DNA from: Cruorifilaria tuberocauda
Taxonomy: Eukaryota > Nematoda > Chromadorea > Rhabditida > Onchocercidae
DNA length: 64,000 nt
Assembly (NCBI GenBank): GCA_013365365.1
Contig: JABVXU010000199.1
Span: 1-64,000, forward strand
Direction: 5' to 3'
The notes beneath the pieces are model-generated. The model did not search any database, was not told where the DNA came from, and was given only the letters and a program-made list of their open reading frames with translations. Position numbers and translations under genes: made by a program. Position 1 is the first letter of the stretch, and every line of letters starts with the position of its first letter. This document shows positions 13,201-26,000 of the stretch, in pieces.

Positions 13201-16200
13201 AAAGTGAAAAAAGATGATCGAAATATGATGAAATCTGATGTCAGCGAGGATGATGATAAAATGAAAGGGCATGTTATTTTGTAACTTTTGTTCCGGGAAA
13301 CCTTTTTTTTCAGTTTCAAATGCGTATAGTGTATTATGTTTACATTCGTTGTTACTTCCTGGATTGAAAATGATGACAGTACTGAAATCTCGGCAGATAT
13401 ATTTCCGGAAGATTTAGATAATATTTCGTATTACAGTCAGGTCTGTAGTCGTGATTTAGGACAATTTTTCTGATAAGAGATCATGTTTCCCGTATTATTA
13501 ACAAAAAATGAGGAGCAAATAAGCGGATAATTTAATATGGGATGAAATTTTGGAAGGATTTAGGAGACAATCAATTCAAGTGTTTTTTTTAGTGTACCAT
13601 CTACGTCATCTCAGAGTTCAACACCATTGCTTTGCTTATCACCCGGCAGTAAAACAAAGTCTAAGACGAAAGATGAAGAAGAACAGGACAAAGGAAGTGT
13701 AAGCGATAGCGGAACAGTCGAAAGTACCAAAGAAAAAGGAAATTTTAAGGCTGAAAAGGAATCATACAGAGTCAAACACCGAGGTCCGAGAAAAAAAGAT
13801 AATGAAAAAGATACAAATAAGTATGGTTTAATCATTAAACATGGACATTTGCATCTAGGTGTGTTGTATGTCATGCCAAGAATTTTCATTAAATATTGCG
13901 AATTAAATATTGTGTTTCAGCGATGAGCAACAATTTAGTTCGAAAACTTCCGATACTGATAGGAAGATTAAACTATCAAAGGTATTTTGTATTCTTTTAG
14001 TTTCTAAAACCATTCTGTGAATTTTTTTTCCTTTTTTCAAATTTTCTCTTATTGTTTTTCATTTTGACATCGAATTTGAGATCAGCAAACCAGAAAAGAA
14101 GCCATTTTATGATAATTATATTAAACGAAAATCTCCAAGTATTGTTTCAATAATTTCAAATGTCGATCAAGCCGTTAGTGGAAGCGATGATGAAGGTTTG
14201 ATTTCTTTTCATTAGGTTGTTGAGAAGAATATTGTATGACCGAAATTGTGAATCATAATACTAATGCTATGATAAGAAATCATTATCGAGAAAAAGTAGA
14301 ATGATAGCTGTGTTTCCGAAAAATTTTTATTTCGCAGGGGGCGTTTTTAGCACACATTCGACAAATGCGCTTAAAAGAAGCTCGAAAGTTGACTACTGCG
14401 GGAACTCGCCTTTCTGTTGATCACAAGGAATTACCGATAAGCAAGCATGATGGAAATGTCACGAGTAAAGATTCAGACATTTCCCAAGTTCTCAGGAAGG
14501 AAAAAATAAAGGAAGGTGTACCATGGCTTAACTGTTCTGCAGCTACTGTGTAGGTTTTGCCATTTTTATAGATAGAAGTATATGATTTTGGACAAAATTA
14601 TTGGTATGTCATTGCCTGTCTGTTTCTTATTTAGGAAGGAGTTTTGTTTATTTTTTCGTTCTCCTGTTTGGTTTGATGGATTTACATCGTGCTTCTTTTA
14701 ACTTTTCGAAGCGTGAGAGTAAGTTGGTTAGAAAGTTAATGCCGAGTATTTTATAGTGTTTTTTTTGTTTCTGAGAAGGTAACGGATGTTTGATTTTTAA
14801 CTTCTGTGGGTTATTTTTTGATATGAGATCTTTATTTTTTTTTTTATTTTATAGATTTTTTTTTTAGTTTTTGCTCATAGGGTTATCCTCGACTTCGTTT
14901 TGACTTGTCGATACGGATATATAAGTTTCTGTTTTTGCGTATTTGTTTTTTTGATCGGTAATTTCAAAAAAGATTTATCTTTGACAATTAACTGAAAAGA
15001 GGAAATGGAAATGATCGCTGGTGTTATAATAATATTTAAAAAATTATTAGAATTCATTTGTTTGTTTATAGTATTGTTTTTGTTTAGCTTGACAAATTTC
15101 TACATGGGGCAGAATGTGAAAGCTTATCATCATGGTCAGTGGTATGATGCGAGAGTGATTACAGTGGGCAAAATTTCGCATGGCGATGTTCTCTCTTCGA
15201 TGATGGACTTCGAAGCGAGGTTTGTTCCCCACTGTATATTCAGAAATAATTATTCGAGAAGACTATAATTAATCTCATAAACTAAAACTCATTTCTAATT
15301 ATTTTATAGGAAATGTACTGTATGAAGTATATTAGATATCTTCTGTTCAGAATCTTTACATTTTCAATGGCAAAACTGAATGATAATATGATGTAAAGCG
15401 AAAAGAATTACTGACAGGTGTAAAGCGATCAATGAGTCAATGGACTGTGACGAGAAAGAGCGAAAAGAATCACTGACAAGAGCATCGGCACGCTTGAATG
15501 ATCGGTTAGAGGGTATTCTTCGAGAAATGACATGTTGTGTACATTACCTTGGATGGAATTCCCGTTATGATGAGTGGGTCGAATTAATCAAAATTAAAGT
15601 GTATGAAAAAGTTAGCATTTTAAATTCTTTATATTAGCTTGCGATTTAAATTCAGAATATGAAACATTTAGTTTAGTTCTCAATTCTTGTTTGGAAACGT
15701 TTTTGATGAAAATAATTGGATAATTTTTACATTGGAATTGAAACTGATTTTTAGGATCAGAAACTATCAGAAGAACAGTTTTTGTCTATCGCCTCTGAAA
15801 AATTAAGTGCTCCAACTCTGGAAGCAGCCGTGGCGTGGCGTTCTTCAGTTGATCCAGCCAAACTTTTGGCAACTGAAGTGTGTAGTAGTGGAATGAGGTT
15901 AGTAAAAGCATTTTAGCAGGCATGAAGACGTGATAGTAATAAATGAAGAAACAAATCGAAGTATAATATTTTATAACACATTGCTGATGAAGTCATGAAT
16001 GAAAAATTTTTCTAAGTAACTTAAATTTAGAGTGGGTAAAAAGAAAACTAGCTCAGTAAGAAGTCGGAGAAGAAAAGCGTAAGTAGAATATGTGTTATGG
16101 TTTTATATCTGATGTAATAACGTTGGGTTGAGAAAGATGATAAGAAAAACTTTCGGTTTAGTCGAGTATGAGGTGCAAAAAATCGTATGTTTAAGGAAGT

Positions 16201-19200
16201 TTCAGTTTATGGTTAACTTTTGGATTTTAATATAAAATTTACAAAATTTTTGGATGTATCATATCTTACAGTTAAAAAAAAAATTTGCTTTAGAAACTAT
16301 ACAAACTGCATGCATAAATTTATTCTTATTATTTTTTTAGACCTCGACGGCTATCGCACACTCACGAGCACGCTGCACATCCAGAGGTTCGTTCACGTTC
16401 TACTACGTTCTCAGAAAAAAAAGTGAAAAAAGTATTGGTAAGTACTTTGTGAGCTATTTCTCTTATCTATTTTAAGAATTATGCTTTATTTTAATATATC
16501 TTTGAAATCTGAGGTTGTTACATATTTCATAGTTTTTTTTACTTCAAATTCCTTATTTTACATTTGAAAAAATTGCAGAAAGCTTCGTTGACAACGGCTG
16601 ACTCAACGGTACTAAATTCACCAGATGATTCAGAGAAGCAGAGTGCTGTCCATTTTGCGAGCACCAATCTTCTGACTGAATCTGATGCAGAAATCGTTGT
16701 ATGTCTTTTTCCGTAAATACTATCTAATTAAAAAAACTAGCGGTCTGGAAAATTTTCATTATTGTAATAGTGGTAAAGGAGAAGAGAGGATGAGGGAACA
16801 ATACGAAATGGGGGAGCGATAGATGCATGAAGACGAGAGAGTGTTTGAAGGAAGAGAAAGCAAGGAATTGTTCCCGAAAAAAAAAACCTATATTTGTATA
16901 TATTAAAAGGACTGTATGTTTTTCATGCCAAATGATTTAGCTCAACCGTTTACCGGAAGAAGCTTCAGTTTCGGAAACACCGCCACATCTTTCTTTTGCC
17001 AGTGAACTTATATCGAGTACAGTATTTCTAACTGGTGCTATTGCAGAAGTTAGCATTTTGACGTGATTATTTTTTCATCTTTCATTTATTTTCTTTATTT
17101 CATATGCCATTTTATCGATAAGAAATTATGCATGACTGAAGAAAAAAATCAAAATTCGACAATTAGCAGGAAAAGCTGTCTGAAGTAAATTCAAATTCGA
17201 AGCGACGTAGAACAATGTCGGAAAATCGTTTAGCTGTTGCAGATCATTTAGAGAATTCAGCAAAGGCATCATTTATCTTTCCTGAAAGTGGTATACATTA
17301 AAATAGTTTTCTTTCCATTTTGTTCGTGTAATGCATCATAGTCATAATAACAATTATTAGAATTTAGTTATCGTGTTGATAAAACAGTTACTGAAAGTAA
17401 CAGTTGTATGCTTACTGTTTTATATTTTATAGCAGCCGACAACATCAAAACAGAGGAAGTGGAGACTGATCGTGTGCCCGTATTGGATGGAGTATCTGGA
17501 ACCGGACAGATTGGTACTGAAAAAACACAGATCGAAGCAGCGAGTTTGTTTTTTTAATCAAACGCAAATGATGTTATCATACATGGATTTTCTTATGCAT
17601 TATACAATCCGGCATTATTTTACATGATTACCATTGCTTTATAGATGAAAATGAAGGCAAATCTACAGCTTTGGAAATAGTAAAAGTTGCGGGAAAAAAA
17701 GAACAGCATCCGGTTGGTTTTTCAGTCTGTTTTTAACCTTGAATATTTAAAACAATTTTTCTTGGCCCTCTATTTTTATCGCCATTATATGAGGTGCAGC
17801 ATAATATAAGATTTTGAGTTAAACATCGAGCTTGATGAAGGATTCTGATTCAGTTGTTTTGTCATTTGTAAAACTGTTTCAAATGACAGAGAATGCCTGT
17901 ATATTTGAAAGTAAGTTCAAACCCGATGACGCAACGTCGTTTTCGGTGTTAACTAGTTAAATGCTTGATAGTCTTTTTTTGAAAACTTTTGTTGTTTGAA
18001 AAAAAAATTTGAAATTTTGGCCTTTCCTCTTCTGGAAACATCAACATTTTCTTTCATAGGATGGAAATGAAAAACAAATCGAATTAATAATTCCAATAAG
18101 TAAAAATGAAATGGATTTGAAAGAGAATGTTGACAGCAAGCAAAAAGGAATTACTGCAGCAGAACAGAGTTGTATGTTTATGTTCGTTCTTTTTTAAATG
18201 CTGGTGTAGTTAAAAAAATACTACTTCTTACAATTCTATGCTACTTCAAAAGTGTATTAAACTAATGTATTCATATTGGAAAGTAAAATGATAAAATGCG
18301 TACCTTTTTTTCGTTTTAGCATCTATTAGTGACCCGATTCAAAAAATAACTACATCATGTAAAGAAATTTCGTTGGAACTAGAAGTCGCAGCAGAAGATA
18401 TAGCTTCAAGGGAATGCGATGATGAAGGTAAGGCATATTAAAAGTATCATCATTATATATCATCATATTAAAAGGGGTCGATTTCCTATCTGTAGGATTA
18501 AACTTGAGAACTGTTACGCAAATGCGAAATATTTTTGAACTATTAGTAATCTTTTCTTTGTTTTCCTTCTTTCTTTTGGTATTGAAAAGTACATGAATTT
18601 TCCTGGTCTAGGTTTTTTTTGAATCCGCAGTTTTCAAACTGTCATTTTGTGCATATTTGAACAATTTAAAATGTAGTCAGGGAATTCAAAGAAAGATGAA
18701 CTGAAGAAGTTAATTTGGCAAGAAAGTAGTATTTTTAATAATGTAACTTGAAAATTAAATTAGGTAAAAATTTTTAGTCTGGCATCCACCGATGTCTTTG
18801 GGACTTAAACAGCGCGGCCGTGGAGTGAAAAAGAAAAAAGTTGGTAGAAATGCATCAAACACAGTGGTCGAACGTAAAGGCATAGGAAAAGGCGGATTGA
18901 AACAAATAAGTAGTGAAGAGCGAAGTAAAGAAAGTGAGGAATGCTCATCGAGTGATGATGAAAGTGTGTTTCGTTTCCTCAATATTACTTAAAATTACGC
19001 AATTGCGTAATATTATGCAATTAGTAAACTACTAATTTTCGTAGACATATTAAGATGAACAGAAAATTTTGCTTTGTAATAAATAGTGAGAATGTATCTA
19101 TTAGTTTAGATTTTTCGAAATTCATTTAGATAAGATTTTTGCATTTTCATTTACAATGTTAACTGCGCTGTGTTTTTAGGTCTACCAAATATAAGAGATA

Positions 19201-20065
19201 GTTGGCATGCTTTGAAAGTACGTATGCAACAAAAAGTGGAATTAGAGGGAGCTATGGTTTATGCTGAAAAAGAATTGAATCTGGAGCCCATTGGTACATT
19301 TTTCAGTTAATAAAAACTTTTATACTTTTTCGTTTTAGCATTTCTAATCAAATGCATTTATGTTTTATTATCACTGAAGCCAGTCAGGGATAATTGTGCT
19401 TGACTGTTTATTCCTAAGTTAACTGATCTGAAGTTTCAAACACATAAAATATAGAATTTAAAATTTTAAATAATTTATGTAAACGATATCAGTTTCATTA
19501 CAGACGAAAGTTTAACTGGTGATGCGCTAATAAGCAGTTATCAAGAGCGTATGCAGGAGCTCAGAGATATATATCATAGTATACGCTCAGATCAGGCACG
19601 CCTAGATCGTCGTTGGCGGAAAACACTTGAAAAAAGAAGTAATGCATTGGCTTTTCTATTTTATAATAGTTCTGTAGCAAAATAAAAAGGCCTTCGCTTC
19701 AAAGCATTTTATAGATGCTGCAGCTTTTTTAGTTCCTTTTCATGCCAATATCAAATCATAGAAATGAGTTTTCCAAAAATAAATTGATCCGAAATTCATG
19801 TAGTTATTCCAATAAAAATATTATTCAAAAAAGTTGCATTAAGTGAAGGACATTGCGAAGAGCACAAATGGAAAAGCCATTGTTCAGAGGTGAAATATGG
19901 GAAAGTTTTACAAACACCCTTTCACAATTTCCTTTGTTGTAACTGTATTTTATAATCGGTTAATAATATTTTTATTATAACTTTTTTTTTCAAGAACAGC
20001 GCGACAAGGAACACCGGAGAAAAGATGAACCGTTTATGCAATCACCTGTAGGTGATAATTTATAA
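7257..20065 (+). CDS. ARID4: ARID4/RBBP1-family chromatin protein (Tudor, ARID, chromobarrel)
   Basis: About 33 exons encode roughly 1,600 residues. Order: Tudor region (7536-7643, 7936-8092, 8290-8452; [29 protein letters not shown]), a basic/acidic low-complexity exon (10275-11139), the RBB1NT-like segment (11307-11470; SFKDS), ARID (12310-12416, 12635-12827, 12894-13020; [13 protein letters not shown]), chromobarrel (about 15095-15598; [13 protein letters not shown]) and a C-terminal coiled coil (19180-20065). Human ARID4A/B have the same order and act as scaffolds of the SIN3-HDAC complex, binding modified histones and RB; function here is inferred. The start uses a two-codon exon (ATGCAG, 7257-7262) and is tentative. 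Exon joins are phase-consistent except between 14351 and about 15095, where the link to the chromobarrel is unresolved. An in-frame ATG at 10258 could start a shorter form. It ends convergently, 213 bp from the C8orf76-like gene. Confidence 0.85.
8818..8883 (+). other. Possible alternative terminal exon of ARID4
   Basis: An acceptor (AACGTAG) is followed by a 21-codon open frame beginning [10 protein letters not shown] and ending in TAA at 8881-8883, with AATAAA at 8924-8929. It joins in phase to a donor at 8475 (AAA|GTAATT) that extends the preceding Tudor exon. The product would be a Tudor-only protein of about 170 residues. It does not join in frame to the donor at 8453 used for the long form. 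Confidence 0.4.
8884..10257 (+). other. Large ARID4 intron section, no gene seen
   Basis: This is part of the 1.8-kb intron 8453-10274. It is pyrimidine-rich around 9130-9480 (CTTTCTCTTCTTTCCTCTG type). The open frames lack conserved motifs. An internal promoter for the ATG at 10258 is possible but I can point to no core element. Confidence 0.4.
10870..10925 (+). repeat. GAT trinucleotide-rich tract coding for an Asp run
   Basis: The tract encodes an almost pure Asp stretch ([19 protein letters not shown]) within the low-complexity ARID4 exon. GAT repeats of this kind are prone to length change. Acidic and basic patches alternate in this exon. Confidence 0.8.
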
Positions 20066-20278
20066 GATTATTAACCATAATTTTTGTATTATATCAGTAT
20101 GTTTTTGCATCAGTCTTGTACATTTTGTATACTTAAAACTAATAGGTCGTTAAGTTTTTTTGCTGACTTTTTCCGGTTTGAAATAAACAGGTGAGCACTG
20201 ATGAGCACTGATAGCGAAGAATTCTTGACATGTAATGCATCGAAAATAGACAGTGATTTTGAGGACTCCTCGCATAAT

Positions 20279-21914
20279 TTATGATATCTGCAGTATGACA
20301 TTAATCAAATCTTGGTTTACATCAGCAAAGAGCCAGTAAAAACGATGAATGAATTCAAATATCATAACGTCTTCGGCTTTTCGATCCTTAAGGACATTTT
20401 TGCAAGAGAAGGAACAGTTAATTTCTACTATCGTGGTCTTTTCGCTTCTTATAAGATCGGCGCATATGGCAGATTTTGCTTCGGATAACTGAAAAAAAAG
20501 CTTCCGGAAGCTTGTAGTTTTTCAGAATGTTAGGAACTAAAGTTAGAAAGAAAGGAGACATACCTTCTCTTCATTACAAAGGCCTCGAAGTTCTGATTTC
20601 AACATTTTCAAAGTATGATATTCGAAACATTTAGATCTGAATGACAATAAATTTTCTACAATGCATATAGCGCGACATAATGATCCAATTCGAAGATTTG
20701 CACACGGTTCCTGATTTTATTTGTTTATATTAATCCTACATCGTTTCCAACTCATTGTTAGTTTGATTTGCAATTTATATAAACTAAAAACTAGGAAGAA
20801 GTACTGGAGCATTTTTCGAAATTGAAATCCAAAATTCTGGCAAGTCGATACTGGCACATAACAGAATTGCATTTCTTAGGTAATCGCTCGTGCCTATCCC
20901 AGTCGTTGAATACACCTGAAAAATTGATGGTAGACTATAATGATTCATTATTTTATCTTTGGTACTGTTGACTTTTTCAAATATTAGCTTCAGTTTGAAA
21001 AATAAAGCAAAATGAGAATAATAAGAAGGAATATACCTCTAGACTTTCTATCCAATAATGTAACTGTTCATCATATGTTGAAACCAATGTGTGTAGTTTT
21101 TGGAGCAAAAAGAACAATTGAGGACCATTTACTGGAGCAATCTAGAACTCTACCCTTGCAGAGGCACCATAAAAATATTGGAAAGATAAAGTATAGGGGA
21201 AAAACTTACTTTTAATCCGCATCGGATAACAGAATCGACTAAGGCAAAATTGGAGTTCTTACTATCATCTTTTGTTTCACTTTTTAATAGAGAGAAGTAT
21301 ATCTGAAAGACGGATTCTTGGTTCTTGTTTCCTGATTTAAGCAATATCATTAAATGAAAAAAAGCTAACTGATAATTAACTATATCGATCAGACGAGCAG
21401 CTTCACCATTTCGCACTTTTCATGAATTACAAAAATTTGATCAAGAAACATAAATTCGTTCTTGCAACTTTTTTACAAAATTTGATATTCAATTAAATAA
21501 CGTACATCCATTGCGGTGATGTAATCGCCCTGAAGATATGCGAAAGCAGCTCGATTCTGAATGATTTCACAAGTCTTGTTACTGTTACTCTTAAAATAAT
21601 GGAATTAAAAATTAAAGATGGATGGATTAAGATAATACGAGGAAATGAAATTAAAATTAGTGGATTTACGATTTAAAAGAAATGAAATGAAAAAAAAAGG
21701 CAAAAATTGTAAAATAAGAAATACTAAAATTAACTAAATTATCATCAAGAAACCATCTCGGTGATCGATCCAATGGCACGTAAACATGTGGGTCTGTATG
21801 ATTTAGACGTGTACATCTATTAACATCACAATCATCCGAGTCAATAATAATTTCGGCAAACAGTTCGGGAAGCATTGCCTTTTTTAATATAATCGATTGT
21901 TTTTCCGGAATCAT
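20279..21914 (-). CDS. C8orf76-like protein
   Basis: Six phase-consistent exons (21914-21735, 21589-21502, 21415-21210, 20915-20805, 20710-20564, 20488-20279) give 313 residues. The diagnostic part is PRWFLDDNL followed about 20 residues on by AFAYLQGDYITAMDV. This parallels the PQWF...GDLAYRRQEYQKAL stretch that I remember from vertebrate C8orf76. The rest is helical with Leu/Ala spacing suggestive of TPR-like repeats. Molecular function is unknown in the family. The start ATG at 21914 lies 13 bp behind a TTTTTCTAG acceptor and about 110 bp downstream of the COA4 stop on the same strand, fitting a trans-spliced downstream operon gene. The acceptor at 21415 (GAAAAG) is weak, so that junction may be off. 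The identification rests on short similarity and is moderate. Confidence 0.6.
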
Positions 21915-22021
21915 CAACTTAAACCTCTAGAAAAATTTGAAGAAAATTACAACACTGGATATAATGATAATCTAAGTGAAAAGCGAAATAAAATTATCAG
22001 AATACTAACATTATCAATCAT

Positions 22022-22643
22022 TTAATTTGATGCTTTCTCAGGAGGCTGCAGCTTATTTTTCATATACTTTTCCATGCAATTTTTAAATTTCTGCAACTGC
22101 AAAATAAGAAATTAGTTTTAACCTAAACCTCCTTCTCATTTGCATGATAAGAGACAATGAATCCAGTTTATACCGACGCAGTACATGACACAATTTAAAC
22201 TGATTTGATGCGTATTAACGAATTATTACTAATTATAGTAGTTTCAAACAACAAAGTACTACTAATAAATAACAGCTATTAATAACTAGTATTACTATTC
22301 AATGAATTATTTAAATAAAACAACCATTTAAAATTAGCCTATAAATAGTTCGTGTTACAATGCAAAAATTATCAATATTAAACAACATTAATGTAGAAAA
22401 AAGAAATGTGTAGCATAAATATGATATTTAGAGTAAAGTATTAAACTATACGGAAGAACGGGACCTAATACGAATAATAATAATAAAAGATAAAAGAGAA
22501 GCCGTTACCTCCTCCTTGCAATCTCGCCAATCTTTTGTATAACCTATACATTCAGCACATGCCAAATGCTCTTCCCAACATCCAGTTTTCCGAATTGCAC
22601 GTTCAAAAAAGTCGTATTTTTCTTCCGGTTTCTTTTCTTCCAT
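22022..22643 (-). CDS. COA4: COA4 homologue, twin CX9C cytochrome c oxidase assembly factor
   Basis: Two exons (22643-22509 and 22096-22022) encode 69 residues. Joined in phase they make an exact twin CX9C motif, C22-X9-C32 and C42-X9-C52, with the family residues TGC, ACAEC, DWRDC and FKNCM. The second CX9C spans the splice junction, which supports the join. Family members are imported into the mitochondrial intermembrane space by the MIA40 relay and support complex IV assembly. The first ATG in the frame (22643) is chosen; upstream codons of the frame contain no ATG. The human protein is slightly longer (87 residues). It is the likely upstream gene of a two-gene operon and diverges from the PHF10 gene across about 110 bp. 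Confidence 0.85.
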
Positions 22644-22754
22644 ACAAAACTCACAACAACATCGCAACTCTCATAAATCACCAATTGTTTACTGGTTGGG
22701 AATTAATTTGCACAGTGAACATTGTTATAAATAGTAGCGCTGAATTAGTTGAAA
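22644..22754. promoter_or_regulatory. Short divergent intergenic region, candidate bidirectional promoter
   Basis: Only 111 bp separate the COA4 ATG (minus) from the ATG at 22755 (plus). If the 22755 exon is not used, the interval to the PHF10 ATG at 23090 is 446 bp. I see no unambiguous TATA or initiator element. Confidence 0.4.
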
Positions 22755-23016
22755 ATGAGTTCTGACTTTATAACCAGTGATGGGATGTGTGATGTACGGA
22801 ATGGTACTATGTGTGATAGTCGATGTTGGATATGCAAGTTCAATATGGTGCAACAGTTTTGTTATAAAATTCGTTGCAACCATAAAACTTTCACAAATAC
22901 AATGATTTTTTCTGAAAATGAATGGGATTACTGTGTGAAAATCGATAGAAGTTTATGCCCAAATTATAAATCATTTTCCTTGGATGTAATGATTGACATT
23001 TTCTTACGGAAATTCG
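22755..23016 (+). CDS. Cys-rich upstream exon of PHF10, or a separate 97-residue gene
   Basis: The frame from ATG 22755 is rich in Cys (CDSRCWIC, FCYKIRC). It has two readings. It can end at a donor (TTCG|GTAATC) after 23016, whose phase fits the acceptor before 23088, giving PHF10 an 87-residue N-terminal extension. Or it can run on to TAG at 23045, with AATAAA two bases later (23047-23052), giving a single-exon gene of 97 codons. No known domain is evident, although the paired cysteines could bind zinc. Choosing between the readings needs transcripts. Confidence 0.45.
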
Positions 23017-23089
23017 GTAATCTTATCATATTTCGCGTCTTTTAGTAATAAAAGAAAATCGTTTCATTATTTACGAATTGATTTTAGTG

Positions 23090-26000
23090 ATGGATGTCAT
23101 GATAGGTGAGGATGAATCATCAAGTTCAAAACTAAATGAAATACCAATATCGATACCTACGACGACGGCTGCTGATGAAGTCAGTAATGAATCAATGAAA
23201 TTGTCTCTGCCAATTCCAGATTCTGAGTCGATTCCTATTGATGAAACACCAAAACCCGGTAATCTCAGCCGTTTATTTTTGTTTAACTTCATGTATTCGT
23301 TAATGAAGCTTATCTAGTCAGTGTTTCAAACTTCCCAATGAACACCTATGGTGCCTAACTATTTCTCAGCTTCTAGCGAGACCATTTATGGACAGCCATT
23401 ATGTATTTGCTGCTAATATTAACAAAATGCTTGAATTCTTTTACTAAGTTGGAAATAATCCCTATATAATCCCCATGCCTTATATCTCCATTCAACAATT
23501 AATTCTTTCCTTTTGTACTTTGATATGATGAACGTGTTACAGGTGGCAAAGAGGGTCGACTGATTAAGAGTTCGTCAACACGTGTCATTACAGCTGATAC
23601 AACACATATGCATATTGAACCGAGCCACATTATCGAGTACGAATGGCCGCCAAAATCCGGCGAACGTTATTTTATTCAAGTAAGTTCTGATTTTAGTCGT
23701 TTTTAAATAATGTTGTCATGTGCTAAGTAATCAGTTGAATGCTTTTTTGACATTTTTTTTAGTTCAACAATTTTACGTTACGCTGCTAATTTTATGTGAA
23801 TTTATGTTTCCTTATAGTTTCCTTAAAAATTTTCAATAATTTTAAAATAATTTCTTGACGTATTACATTTTTTTGTCAAATCAACTTTTCTTACAGTTTC
23901 TTTTTTCTTATGTCGCTTTTTATGAAATCATAGTCATCTTTTTAGATATAACTCTTTTTGCATTTCCTTGCCGTCCCAAAGATTTGGTCCTTTTTTATAA
24001 AAATAGTTTTTCGTCTCACTGCTCGAGATATTGAGATACGAACCATACTTTTCGTAATCTCCATCTATTGCTTTTTTTGTTTGTCATATGCGCACTCGAA
24101 ATAAGATGAATACTTTATATCAAAAGTTCTAAACGGTGGCTGCACTTTTACTTCCTTTTCTCAGATCTTTAAATATGATATTACTTATTTAATGCGTAAT
24201 GTCATAACGGCGATTCTCCCATAAGTTGCTAATTTTACATTGTTTTGCGATCTGCTAAGCTGTGTAGAAAGAGCTATCACGCGAATGTTAGGATGTCACG
24301 CGTTGCAAGCTATATTTAATTACTTACAACTCATATAGAATAATTCTTCATTTAGGAACAAATTGCGGAACTGTTGGATGTGAAATCATTCAAAAGAAAG
24401 TATCCTGAACTGAGCCGACATACCATTGAAATCAATGAACGAGAATATTTATTGGCCAATTATAAACTTGCTACAGCCATAAATGAGCACCGTGAGTCCC
24501 ACATTGAGTATTTTATTTATTTACAATTTAAATTGCTGTTGTATATGCCTTTGTTTTCCTAGAGTACTTTTGTTTTTGCTGTTCTTGTATTTCAAACATT
24601 TTTTTACAGCTTTGCACACAAATTCTGGCTTGTCTATTATTGAAAGAAGTTCGATATTGCTCCTCAAATCTAGGTGATGTTTGTGAGTATATTTTATATT
24701 TTCAGAAATGCACGGTCTGACAGCCTTAAGAGCAATTGAGATTCACGAATTGATGGCCTCGGATTATCCAGTTATATATTCAGTAAGTTATGTATTCGAT
24801 AAGATTATGATTTTACAAGGAAAAATATTATAACCAATCCTTAGTAATATAATCCTGTTTCAAGGGTATGTTCGATTACCATAAATTTTTCACTTCAGGA
24901 ATATCAGAGAGCGGCAGCTGATAAAGTGAAATTACAAATGGCAGAAGAGCAAAAGCGACTTGATGCTGTACGTTCGGTTGTTAATTTAACTAGATATGTG
25001 AGTAAGAAAGAATGTTTCATTTTAAATATGGTTTATATAATTGATATTTCAGATAAAGCTCGATACAAAGAAGATGGATGAGCTGAGGAAGAGCGCTATA
25101 AGGAGCGCTTTTGAATTTAATTCTGAAATGAACGCAATTAAACGAACCGAACGACGATATTTTTGGGATTTACAAACATCGGTATTTTTTTTTACTTTAG
25201 TCTTGTTTAGTCGGAATTTGTCGTTGTTCATGAAAAAATAAGCAATAATATTTTTCTCTTTTCAGATTATTCAGTCATCAAAAAATAGATGGAAACGGAT
25301 GCCTCCAGAATACACACGTCCTGGACCCTATCCTGCTGCGCTTATTCACGGTCAATACCAGCACTTTTATAAAAAGTACATATTTTGTTGATTTTCTAAT
25401 GTCGTTATCACTGAAATCATGGATCTTGTTTGGATGTTAATTATAGGGTATCTTTAAATTCTAAATTCCAGTGGATCGAATTTTGCTTACATAATGTTCC
25501 TTAGTTAAGATTTACTCCAAAAGAATTGCGTCGATTACCATTGTCTACTGTACTGGATTATGATTACCTTCTGCCTCCGAAACGACCTGTTTCACCGCTA
25601 CCTGTAATTGTTCATGAGGAAGAGGTAACAGTGTCAACAAATGCCGAGAGCAGTGATCCGGGGCAGCATGATAATCAGTTCGAAGTACCGCCTCCAGTTT
25701 TATTACCCTCTAATTATAATGATGATATCAGAGCAAAGCTGGATAAAATGGATCCTCAGGTTAGTTTTACTCTTTGAAGTGTTGACAAATGCACTTCTAC
25801 TGTCTGTTTATAAATTTTTATAAGGGATGATATTTGATGATAAGGTGATATCTTTGATCGTTTCTTGTCTATACATGTGCGATTCCTTTATTTCTTCAAG
25901 AAATGAATTGGCGTATCCTGTTCCATCTTTTTTTTCTTATGCTTTATCTAATATCATCCAGGATTTCTCATCCCGTCATCTGCTGTAAACCTTTCATCAA

